A stretch of DNA of 64,000 nt from Arthrobacter pascens (lineage in GTDB: Bacteria; Actinomycetota; Actinomycetes; Actinomycetales; Micrococcaceae): assembly GCF_030815585.1 (NCBI RefSeq), contig NZ_JAUSWY010000001.1, forward strand, positions 62,001 to 126,000, read 5' to 3'. Numbering within the stretch: the stretch's first letter is position 1; every line of letters starts with the position of its first letter. A program made the translations under genes and the position numbers. Under the pieces are notes generated by a model. It was not told the DNA's origin. It saw only the letters and a program-made list of their open reading frames with translations, and did not search any database. Positions 42,889 to 50,165 of the stretch are shown here, in pieces.

Positions 42889-43402
42889 GGAGTAGCCAGC
42901 GAGTACTCGGGCGGCCCGGCGGCGCTGAGACCAGAGTACTTACTACTCGTGACGGGACCCCCGCCAGTGTCTTGAATGGAACTACAGCTGGTCTCACAGC
43001 ATCGTTTCAAGCCTTCTGGGGTGTTTTCGTGTGTTTGGTATCCGTAAATGTCAGGTGTCCCGGTACCGGCCTCGCAATCGTGGGTCGTGTCCGATGAGCG
43101 CCGGAATGGAGACCGTGGCCATGTTCGCTGGGTCCATGCCGGGTCAGATCCGCATCATGACAAGGATGAGGACAATTGGTGGAAGGGCAAGGGCAAGAAG
43201 CTTGCCCGCTGGGCGCGTAGGCAATTCAGCCCGCGGTCCGCAGTCGCGCCCGCCATGGGCTAGTTCGCGTTGACCGTGACGGACTGGCGTGCGGCTGAGA
43301 AAACCGGCTGAAAGGTTTGTTTTCTCAGACGGTCACGCATAGACTCGCATTCTGCGAGCGACTTCTGCTTACTGGAACGAGTTCACGGGGCACTAATGGG
43401 GG
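42889..43402. other. Region with several hairpins and no clear gene
   Basis: The 500 bases between the hspR and hpa operons hold one low-quality open frame (43048-43263) and two clear dyads: TGAGAAAAC/GTTTTCTCA (43296-43304 with 43319-43327) flanked by CGTGAC/GTCACG, and CTCGCA-TTC-TGCGAG (43344-43358). They may belong to an untranslated structured transcript; no promoter is convincing. Confidence 0.4.
43048..43263 (+). CDS. Possible small basic protein (doubtful)
   Basis: A 71-codon frame starting at ATG 43048 directly after an in-frame stop, without a ribosome site. The product is hydrophilic with a basic, Trp-containing C-terminal part (DNWWKGKGKKLARWARRQF). I know of no family. Codon use is not clearly that of a gene, and it may be a remnant. 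Confidence 0.25.
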   Translation: MSGVPVPASQSWVVSDERRNGDRGHVRWVHAGSDPHHDKDEDNWWKGKGKKLARWARRQFSPRSAVAPAMG

Positions 43403-43430
43403 AGGTGCGATCGGGAAACCGATCGCACCT
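43403..43430 (-). terminator. Hairpin downstream of the hpa operon
   Basis: A perfect 12-bp stem (AGGTGCGATCGG with CCGATCGCACCT) closed on the plus strand by GAAA. It lies 31 bases after the hpaI stop, so it likely terminates the minus-strand operon. It could also stop transcription from the other side. Confidence 0.6.
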
Positions 43431-43461
43431 TGTGCTTCGGGACGTCGTCGCGGAGAGCCTT

Positions 43462-44283
43462 TCAGTAGCTTGCGGGCTCTTGACCATCGGCTGGCTTGAT
43501 AAAGGCAGCAGCGAGAGCCTCAGAGCCGCGGGCCAGGAGCGAAACATCCGCGCCGACCAGGATGAAGGACGCCCCGGCGGTTAGGTAAGAGCGGGCTGTG
43601 TCTTTGTTGAAGGCGTTGACGCCGGCAGGTTTACCTGCAGCTTCGGCCGCTTTGAGGCAGTGTTCGACGGCGGCGCGCACCTCTGGATGTTCCTGCTGGC
43701 CCAGCACTCCCAGGGAGGCAGCGAGATCTGAAGGCCCCAGGAAGATGGCGTCTACACCGTCCACGGCCAGGATCTCCTCCACGGCTCCGACGGCCGCACT
43801 GGATTCAATCTGCACGGTGAGGCTGATGGTTTCGGCGGCCCGGGCCAGATAGTCCGGGATGCGGTTCCACCGTGAGGCGCGGGCCAGGGCAGATCCCACG
43901 CCGCGTACGCCGTGGGGCGGGTAGCGGGTGGCGGCCACGGCAGACTCGGCCTCGGCGGCAGAGTTCACCATGGGAACCAGTAGGTTCTGCACGCCCAGGT
44001 CCAGGTACTGCTTGATTAACACTGTGTCGTTCATGGGGGGCCGGACCACGGTTTGTACGGGATAGCCGTTGACGGCCTGCAGCTGGGCCAGGATGGATTC
44101 GAGCCCGTTGGGGCTGTGTTCGGCGTCGATCAGGAGCCAGTCCAGGCCGGACCCTGCGCAGAGTTCGGCCACGAGCGGGCTGCCGGAGCACACCCACATT
44201 CCGGCCAGCGGCCTGCCTGCTTTACCGTTTTGATTGCGCAGGGCATCGCGGAAGGTGGTCTCTGGTTCTACTCGAAGCGGCAT
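43462..44283 (-). CDS. hpaI: 4-hydroxy-2-oxoheptane-1,7-dioate aldolase
   Basis: A 273-residue class II pyruvate aldolase (HpcH/HpaI family) from ATG 44283; the frame is open further upstream but that part overlaps hpaH. HpaI splits 4-hydroxy-2-oxoheptanedioate into pyruvate and succinate semialdehyde, the last step of homoprotocatechuate meta-cleavage. Marks: GLDWLLIDAEHSPNG, the metal-binding VQIESSAAV and AIFLGPSDLAASLG. It overlaps hpaH by 16 bases and is the last gene of the hpa operon. Confidence 0.93.
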   Translation of the reverse strand: MPLRVEPETTFRDALRNQNGKAGRPLAGMWVCSGSPLVAELCAGSGLDWLLIDAEHSPNGLESILAQLQAVNGYPVQTVVRPPMNDTVLIKQYLDLGVQNLLVPMVNSAAEAESAVAATRYPPHGVRGVGSALARASRWNRIPDYLARAAETISLTVQIESSAAVGAVEEILAVDGVDAIFLGPSDLAASLGVLGQQEHPEVRAAVEHCLKAAEAAGKPAGVNAFNKDTARSYLTAGASFILVGADVSLLARGSEALAAAFIKPADGQEPASY

Positions 44284-45053
44284 GTGACAGCTCCCAATGG
44301 TCCGTAGTCTGCGTGGACGGTATCGCCTTTGTAGACCCAGAGTGGGCGGGTGAACGAGCCGGCCAGGATGATGTCCCCGGCCGACAGGCTGTCGCCGTGG
44401 GCTGCGATCTTGTTGGCCAACCAGTGGACGCCGTTGGCGGGGTGGTCCAGGACACCGGCGGCCACGCCGGTTTCCTCGACGGTCTGGTTCTTGTAGAGGA
44501 TGGCTGAGATCCAGCGGAGGTCCACGGCATCCGGCCGGACCGGATTGCCGCCCACCACCATGGCGCCCATGGCGGCGTTGTCCGCGATGGTGTCCACAAT
44601 GGTCCGGCCCTCCATTTCGATCCGGGAGTCCAGGATCTCCAGGGCCGGGACCACATAGTCGGTGGCGTTCAGGACGTCGAAGATGGTGCAGCCGGGGCCT
44701 TTGAGGCCGTCTTTCAGGACAAACGCGAGCTCGACTTCCACCCGGGGGTGGGTGTACCTGTCCCACTGCACCGAGCATCCGGTGTCGAGCACCGCGTCAT
44801 CAAAGATGGCGCCATAATCCGGTTCGGTGATGCCGGTGGCCGCTTGCATGGCCTTGGACGTGAGGCCGATCTTGCGTCCAACAAGCTTCCGCCCGGCGTC
44901 CTCGTTGCGCCGCCGCCAGAGTTGCTGGACGGCGTAGGAGTCCTCCACCGTCATCTTCGGGTAGCGGGCGGTGAGTCGGGGGACAGGGGTCCGGCTCCTG
45001 CCTGCCTCCAGCAGTTCGTCGGCTATGGCCTCGATCGTCCTGGCATCCATCAT
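44268..45053 (-). CDS. hpaH: 2-oxo-hept-4-ene-1,7-dioate hydratase
   Basis: A 261-residue hydratase of the MhpD/fumarylacetoacetase superfamily. It adds water to 2-oxo-hept-4-enedioate (OHED) in homoprotocatechuate degradation. The start [20 protein letters not shown] and [18 protein letters not shown] are characteristic of HpaH; the metal-binding acidic residues are in [12 protein letters not shown], followed by GAMVVGG. Placed between hpaD and hpaI with short spacing (2 bases from hpaD), it is co-expressed with them. Confidence 0.93.
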   Translation of the reverse strand: MMDARTIEAIADELLEAGRSRTPVPRLTARYPKMTVEDSYAVQQLWRRRNEDAGRKLVGRKIGLTSKAMQAATGITEPDYGAIFDDAVLDTGCSVQWDRYTHPRVEVELAFVLKDGLKGPGCTIFDVLNATDYVVPALEILDSRIEMEGRTIVDTIADNAAMGAMVVGGNPVRPDAVDLRWISAILYKNQTVEETGVAAGVLDHPANGVHWLANKIAAHGDSLSAGDIILAGSFTRPLWVYKGDTVHADYGPLGAVTCRFE

Positions 45054-45055
45054 GG

Positions 45056-46138
45056 CTACAGCTGCGCTCCCAGCTTGAATCCCGCGTTCTCGCCTTCGGC
45101 CCCTTCCTTGCGGGTGTAGGAGAAGCCGTCCGCGCCCACAGTGACGGCCATTTCGCTCCTTTCCTCGCGCACGATGACAGGCTGCGGGTTGCCGTCCAGG
45201 TCCAATACGAGCGAGGCCTCCGTGTACCAGGACGGGACCACCGGGTTACCCCACCAGTCGCGGCGCTGGTTGTCGTGGACGTCCCAGGTGATGGTGGGAT
45301 TGTCCGGGTCTCCGGTGTAGTAGTCCTGGGTGTAGATCTCGATACGGTGGCCGTCCGGGTCCAGGATGTAGAGGTAGAAAGCGTTGGATACGCCGTGGCG
45401 GCCGGGGCCGCGCTCGATCCGGTCGCTGATGCGCAGTGCGCCCATTTTGTCGCAGATCTGGATGATGTTGTGCTTCTCGTGCGTGGCGAACGCGATGTGG
45501 TGCATGCGCGGGCCGTTGCCGCCGGTCAGGGCGGTGTCGTGGACCGTCTGCTTGCGGTGCATCCACGCAGCATACGTGACGCCGTCGGAATCCTGGATGT
45601 CTTCGGAGACGCGGAAGCCCAAGTCCTCAAGATATTTACGGCCGCGGGGAACGTCGGGGGTGACCTGGTTGAAGTGGTCCAGACGCACCAGCTCGCCCGC
45701 GGAGTACAGGTCGTAGCGCTGGGTGAGGCGTTCCACGTGCTCTACCTCGTAGAAGAACTCGTACGGGAAGCCCAGCGGATCCTCCACCCGGACGGAATCG
45801 CCGATGCCCCTGGTGAAGCCCTCCTTGCGGCGCTCCACCCGGCAACCCAGTTCCTTGTAATACGCCTCTGCGGCGTCCACCTCAGCGGGGGACTTCACCC
45901 GGTAGGCGAACGCTGCGACGGCGGCCATGGGTCCCTTGCGGAGGACCAGGTTGTGGTGGATGAACTCCTCGAGGGAGCGCAGATAGATGTTGTTCCCGTC
46001 TTCCTCGGTGACGTGCAGACCCAGCAGGTCCACATAGAACGCCCGGGACTTGGCCAGGTCGGTGACCACGATCTCCATGTAGGCGCAGCGGACGATGTCC
46101 GGGGCAGGAACGGTGGGGGTAGGTACAAAGTCTGTCAT
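45056..46138 (-). CDS. hpaD: 3,4-dihydroxyphenylacetate (homoprotocatechuate) 2,3-dioxygenase
   Basis: A 360-residue extradiol dioxygenase from ATG 46138. It opens the ring of homoprotocatechuate to 5-carboxymethyl-2-hydroxymuconate semialdehyde. The metal ligands fall at His155 (RLDHFNQVT), His214 (RMHHIAFATH) and Glu267 (HRIEIYTQD), exactly the numbering published for the manganese enzyme MndD of Arthrobacter globiformis and the iron homologue HPCD. Second-sphere His200 (QTVH) and Tyr257 are also there. It may thus use manganese or iron; the sequence alone cannot tell. Third gene from the end of the hpa operon. Confidence 0.96.
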   Translation of the reverse strand: MTDFVPTPTVPAPDIVRCAYMEIVVTDLAKSRAFYVDLLGLHVTEEDGNNIYLRSLEEFIHHNLVLRKGPMAAVAAFAYRVKSPAEVDAAEAYYKELGCRVERRKEGFTRGIGDSVRVEDPLGFPYEFFYEVEHVERLTQRYDLYSAGELVRLDHFNQVTPDVPRGRKYLEDLGFRVSEDIQDSDGVTYAAWMHRKQTVHDTALTGGNGPRMHHIAFATHEKHNIIQICDKMGALRISDRIERGPGRHGVSNAFYLYILDPDGHRIEIYTQDYYTGDPDNPTITWDVHDNQRRDWWGNPVVPSWYTEASLVLDLDGNPQPVIVREERSEMAVTVGADGFSYTRKEGAEGENAGFKLGAQL

Positions 46139-46178
46139 CGGATTCTCTCTTCGTTGAAAGGGGGCCTGGGGCGGCGGT

Positions 46179-47693
46179 CTATGCGCCGAATTTAGGGGTA
46201 TGCACAGTGCCGAGCGTGATGTGCACAGCCTGCTGGTCGGTGTAGAAATCGATGGAGCGGTAGCCGCCTTCGTGGCCAAGCCCGGAAGCCTTCACACCCC
46301 CGAACGGTGTGCGGAGGTCGCGGACGTTGTGGCTGTTGAGCCACACCATGCCGGCTTCCACGTTCTGCGAGAAGTTGTGGGCCCGGGTCAGGTTCTGGGT
46401 CCAGATGTAGGCGGCCAGCCCGTACTTGGTGTTGTTCGCCAATGCCAGCGCCTCGTCGTCGTTCTCGAACGGCGTGATGGCGACGACGGGACCGAAGATC
46501 TCCTCTTGGAAGATCCGGGCGTCCGGCGCGACGTCGGCGAACACCGTGGGGGCGATGTAGTTGCCCTCCGGGAGGTGCTCCGGGCGTCCGCCGCCGGCCA
46601 GCAGACGGCCTTCGGTCTTGCCGATTTCCACGTAGGAGGCCACCTTGGCGAAGTGCTCCGGGTGGACCAGGGCGCCCACCTGGGTTTTGGGATCGTGCGG
46701 ATCGCCGACCACTATGTTCCTGGCGCGGGCCGCGTACTTTTCGCAGAACTCGTCGTAGATGGCGCGCTCCACGAGGATCCGGGAGCCGGCCGTGCAGCGC
46801 TCGCCGTTGAGCGAGAAGACGCCGAACAGGGCGGAATCGATCGCGGCGTCCAAATCGGCGTCGGCGAAAACGACACACGGGGACTTGCCGCCCAGCTCCA
46901 TCGAGAGGCCCTTGAGGTTGGTGGCCGCGTTTCGGAAGATGGTCTGCCCGGTGGTGGTCTCGCCGGTGAAGGAGATCAGCGGCACGTCCGGGTGCTTGAC
47001 CAGCGCGTCTCCGGCTTCCTCGCCCAGGCCGTTGACCAAGTTGAACACTCCGTCCGGCAGGCCTGCGTCCTTGAAGATGGTGGCCCACAGCGAGGCGGAG
47101 AGTGGGGTGAACTCGGCGGGCTTGAGCACCACGGTGTTGCCCGTGGCCAGCGCCGGAGCCAGCTTCCAGGACTCCAGCATGAACGGGGTGTTCCACGGCG
47201 TGATGAGCCCCGCGACGCCGATCGGCTTGCGGTTTACGTAGTTGATCTGTGAGCCGGGCACCTTCATGGCGTCGTCGAACTGCGCCACGATCAGGTCCGC
47301 GAAGAAGCGGAAGTTCTCAGCGGCGCGCAGGGCCTGGCCCTTGGCCTGGGTGATGGGGAGCCCGGTGTCGAAGGTTTCCAGTTCCGCAAGGCGTTCTTCC
47401 TGGGCTTCGACTGCGTCCGCGATCCTGTTGAGGATGCGTGCCCGTTCGCGGGGCTTCATCTTCGGCCAGGGGCCGTTGACGAAGGCTTCGCGGGCGGCCG
47501 CGACGGCCAGGTCGATGTCCTCTTTCTGGCCGGCGGCGGCGGTGGCGTAGTTGGTATTGGACACGGGATCCAGGACATCGAAGGTCATGCCGCCCACGGA
47601 GTCAACGAATTCGCCGTTGATGTAGTGCTGGATGTGGGTGGGCAGGTCCTGCGGCACATAGTGCGTGTTTGCTGCAACGGATGCGAACGTCAT
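46179..47693 (-). CDS. hpaE: 5-carboxymethyl-2-hydroxymuconate semialdehyde dehydrogenase
   Basis: A 504-residue aldehyde dehydrogenase from ATG 47693, with AAGGAAAC as ribosome site. It oxidises the ring-cleavage aldehyde with NAD to the dicarboxylate. Family marks are the general base and cofactor motifs in SMELGGKSPCVVFADADLD, the catalytic Cys in NGERCTAGSRILVERA, and the PWNTPFMLESWKLAPALATG NAD region. Position upstream of hpaD identifies the substrate within the wide ALDH family. Confidence 0.94.
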   Translation of the reverse strand: MTFASVAANTHYVPQDLPTHIQHYINGEFVDSVGGMTFDVLDPVSNTNYATAAAGQKEDIDLAVAAAREAFVNGPWPKMKPRERARILNRIADAVEAQEERLAELETFDTGLPITQAKGQALRAAENFRFFADLIVAQFDDAMKVPGSQINYVNRKPIGVAGLITPWNTPFMLESWKLAPALATGNTVVLKPAEFTPLSASLWATIFKDAGLPDGVFNLVNGLGEEAGDALVKHPDVPLISFTGETTTGQTIFRNAATNLKGLSMELGGKSPCVVFADADLDAAIDSALFGVFSLNGERCTAGSRILVERAIYDEFCEKYAARARNIVVGDPHDPKTQVGALVHPEHFAKVASYVEIGKTEGRLLAGGGRPEHLPEGNYIAPTVFADVAPDARIFQEEIFGPVVAITPFENDDEALALANNTKYGLAAYIWTQNLTRAHNFSQNVEAGMVWLNSHNVRDLRTPFGGVKASGLGHEGGYRSIDFYTDQQAVHITLGTVHTPKFGA

Positions 47694-47740
47694 TGTTGTT
47701 TCCTTACTGCTGGGTGTCGTCTGGGGACCCATGGTGTGGG

Positions 47741-48457
47741 TCAGAGGTTCCTGGCCTGGCGCAGGTAGGCGTCCAGGGTGGCGGAGCGGTGCAGGCGGGC
47801 GGCTTTCTCGATGTCGTCAGCGCCGGCTCCCGACTCGATGAGCTGGAGCAGTTCCTCATGTTCCTCCACCGAGTCGTGCGCACGGCCGGGGACAAAACGG
47901 AACGTGGAGGACCGCAGCGATGCCAGCCGATTCCAGCCCCGATGGACCAGGTCAAGGATGTGCGGGTTGGGGCAGTGCTCAAACAGGACGCTGTGGAAGT
48001 CCTGGTTAAGCCGCGTGAACCGCACGGGGTCGAAGTGCTGCAGGCAATCCCGCATTTCAGCGTTCACCGCCCGGGCCCGGGCAATGTCGTCGGCACCGAT
48101 GAGCGGTGCGGACAGTGCGGTGGCTGCACCCTCCACGATGCTCAGGGTCTGCATCGTGTACAGGTACTCGGTGGGATCGATCCCCGCCACCGTGGCACCC
48201 ACATTGCGCTCGAACTTCACGAGGCCTTCGGCTTCCAGCCGGCGGATGGCCTCGCGGACCGGCACCACGCTGAAACCCAGATCCTCGGCGATCTTGGCCA
48301 GCACCAGCCTGTACCCCGGGGTATAAGTGCCTCCCACGATCCGGGCCTTGACTGCGGCGTAGGCCTGCTCGGATTTGCTTCCGGCAGTGCTGCTGGCAGT
48401 CTTCCTGCCAGCGCCCGTGCCAGTGGTCGTACCTGCGGCCGTGGCTGTCTCAGTCAT
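47741..48457 (-). CDS. GntR (FadR subfamily) regulator of the hpa operon
   Basis: A 238-residue FadR-type GntR protein from ATG 48457, overlapping the FAH-RraA gene by eight bases. After a Ser/Thr-rich N-terminal tail of about 25 residues, the winged helix is SEQAYAAVKARIVGGTYTPG with ISEDLG-like IAEDLGFSVVPVREAIRRLE, and the FCD ligand domain runs to the end (FDPVRFTRLNQDFHSVLFEH; DSVEEHEELLQLIESGAGAD). Such proteins often respond to pathway acids. It probably binds TCGTATACGA upstream of the operon, which it thus would autoregulate. Confidence 0.9.
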   Translation of the reverse strand: MTETATAAGTTTGTGAGRKTASSTAGSKSEQAYAAVKARIVGGTYTPGYRLVLAKIAEDLGFSVVPVREAIRRLEAEGLVKFERNVGATVAGIDPTEYLYTMQTLSIVEGAATALSAPLIGADDIARARAVNAEMRDCLQHFDPVRFTRLNQDFHSVLFEHCPNPHILDLVHRGWNRLASLRSSTFRFVPGRAHDSVEEHEELLQLIESGAGADDIEKAARLHRSATLDAYLRQARNL

Positions 48458-49943
48458 TGGCTTTGCCCGCTTCCCATTCCTCGTACTTGGCGCGCCAGGC
48501 GGCCCCCAGCGGGTACAGGCCGTCAACGCTGTGGCCCCGTTCCACCATTTCGGCGATAAACGATTCCTCACGTTCCTGAATGATGGATTCGTTGGCCACT
48601 TCCTCTGCCAGCGCCGGCGGGATCACCAGGATGCCGTCCGAGTCGGCCACGATGATGTCGCCGGGCTGCACGGTGGTGCCGCCGCAGGCGATGGTGATGT
48701 CGGTGTCCCATGGGATGTGGCGTCGGCCCAGCACAGCCGGATGCGGGTTGGAATAATATGTGGGCATATCCATCGCTGCGACTGCTGAGAAGTCCCGCAC
48801 GCCGCCGTCGGTAATGATGGCTGCCGCGCCGCGGACTTGGGCGCGGAGGGCCAGGATGTCGCCGATGGTGCCGGTGCCCTTCTCCCCGCGGGCTTCCATG
48901 ACCAGGATTTCACCTTCGTTGACAGAGTCGATGGCGCGTTTCTGGGCGTTGAAGCCGCCGCCGTGGGTCTTGAAGAGGTCTTCGCGGTTGGGGACGTAAC
49001 GGAGGGTTCGGGCCAGCCCGACCACGCGCCTGTCCGGCCGGGTAGCGGTGAGGCCGTCGATGCTGACGTTGTTGAGGCCCCGCTTGCGCAGTTGGGAGGA
49101 CAACGTGGCCGTGCAGACACTTTCCAGCTTCGCCTTCAGCTCGGGTGACAGAGCGGATACCGGGGCTGCGTTTTCCGCCGGCAATCCGGCCGCTTCCCGT
49201 GAGCCGTAGGCCTCCTCCCGCTGCAGGTCATCGGTCTTGGGCTGCGCACCAAAGTCTGCGAACGGCGTCGAGCCTTCCTCCACCCGGGTAATCAGACGGC
49301 CGCTGGTCAGACCAGGGCCCGTGTTGCCGGCCGCCGTCGTAGCTACTTCAACCTCGACGACGTCGCCCGGCTTGGCCACGGAGGCGCCGGCGGGTGTGCC
49401 GGTGAGGATGATGTCCCCTTCTTCGAGGGTCAGCAGCTGCGAAAGGTCCGCCACCAGCCGGGCGAAGGGGAAGAGCAGGTCCTCCGTGGTGTCGTCCTGG
49501 ACGAGGTCGCCGTTATGCCAGGTGCGGATGCGCAGGCCGGCGGGGTCGACGGCGTCTGCCGGGATGAGTCCCGGTCCCACAGGGGTGAAGCCGTCGCCGC
49601 CCTTGGACCGGAGGTTGGAGCCTTTGTCCGCATGGCGGAGGTCGTAGACGCCGAGGTCGTTGCTGGCGGTGACCCACTCCACGTGGCTCCAGGCGTCGTC
49701 GATGCCGACGCGGCGGGCGGGCTTGCCGATGATCAGGGCAACCTCGCCCTCGAAGCCCAGCAATTCGCAGCCCGAAGGGCGCTCCACAGCGGAACCGGTC
49801 AGCGAGAGGGAGGAGGAGGGCTTGAGGAAGTAGGAGGGCTGGGCCGGGGTGCGTCCGCGTTGGGCCGCGCGGCTGGGGTAGTTGATGTGCACGGCGATCA
49901 CCTTGCGTGCCGCCGCCAAGGTGTCGTCAGTGACCTGCTCCAC
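48450..49943 (-). CDS. HpaG-like fusion: fumarylacetoacetase-family domain with RraA-family domain
   Basis: A 497-residue fusion starting at GTG 49943 (GAGGAGACAG upstream). Residues 30-225 are a fumarylacetoacetase (FAH) domain with the metal triad Glu65, Glu67 (GFEGEVAL) and Asp101 (GVYDLRH). Residues 266-497 form an RraA-like domain of the aldolase/decarboxylase fold with Asp362-X20-Arg383-Asp384; the acidic residue expected three positions after that Asp is Ala. Canonical HpaG has two FAH halves that decarboxylate and isomerise ring-cleavage products. Here one half appears to be replaced by the RraA domain. First gene of the hpa operon. The catalytic split between the domains is inference. 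Confidence 0.85.
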   Translation of the reverse strand: MEQVTDDTLAAARKVIAVHINYPSRAAQRGRTPAQPSYFLKPSSSLSLTGSAVERPSGCELLGFEGEVALIIGKPARRVGIDDAWSHVEWVTASNDLGVYDLRHADKGSNLRSKGGDGFTPVGPGLIPADAVDPAGLRIRTWHNGDLVQDDTTEDLLFPFARLVADLSQLLTLEEGDIILTGTPAGASVAKPGDVVEVEVATTAAGNTGPGLTSGRLITRVEEGSTPFADFGAQPKTDDLQREEAYGSREAAGLPAENAAPVSALSPELKAKLESVCTATLSSQLRKRGLNNVSIDGLTATRPDRRVVGLARTLRYVPNREDLFKTHGGGFNAQKRAIDSVNEGEILVMEARGEKGTGTIGDILALRAQVRGAAAIITDGGVRDFSAVAAMDMPTYYSNPHPAVLGRRHIPWDTDITIACGGTTVQPGDIIVADSDGILVIPPALAEEVANESIIQEREESFIAEMVERGHSVDGLYPLGAAWRAKYEEWEAGKAND

Positions 49944-49961
49944 AGCTGTCTCCTCATCAAG

Positions 49962-49981
49962 TACGAAATCGTATACGAAAA
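49962..49981. promoter_or_regulatory. GntR-type operator upstream of the hpa operon
   Basis: TCGTATACGA (49969-49978) is a perfect palindrome; a related TACGAAAT half lies next to it. The GTATAC core is typical of FadR-subfamily GntR sites. It lies 26 bases upstream of the FAH-RraA start. Confidence 0.65.
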
Positions 49982-50100
49982 CTATGGCGCAGGAACTCCC
50001 GAAGGTCAACCACCTAGGTTTCGCGCCATAGGTGGGTAGTTGTGGTTGTGGGCCATGTCACTTCTGGCGTACAGTAAGGGCGCAAGACGGTTTTCAATTA

Positions 50101-50126
50101 TAGAACGTAGAGTTCTAATATAGAAC
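50101..50126. promoter_or_regulatory. Operator upstream of the flavin monooxygenase gene
   Basis: TAGAACGTAGAGTTCTA (50101-50117) has perfect 6-bp arms separated by 5 bases; a further half site TAGAAC starts at 50121, 20 bases from the first. It differs from the GntR site of the hpa operon, so another regulator likely controls the monooxygenase. Confidence 0.6.
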
Positions 50127-50165
50127 TTCTGCGAAAACAGCCACACAGCGAAGTGAGGAAAGCCC

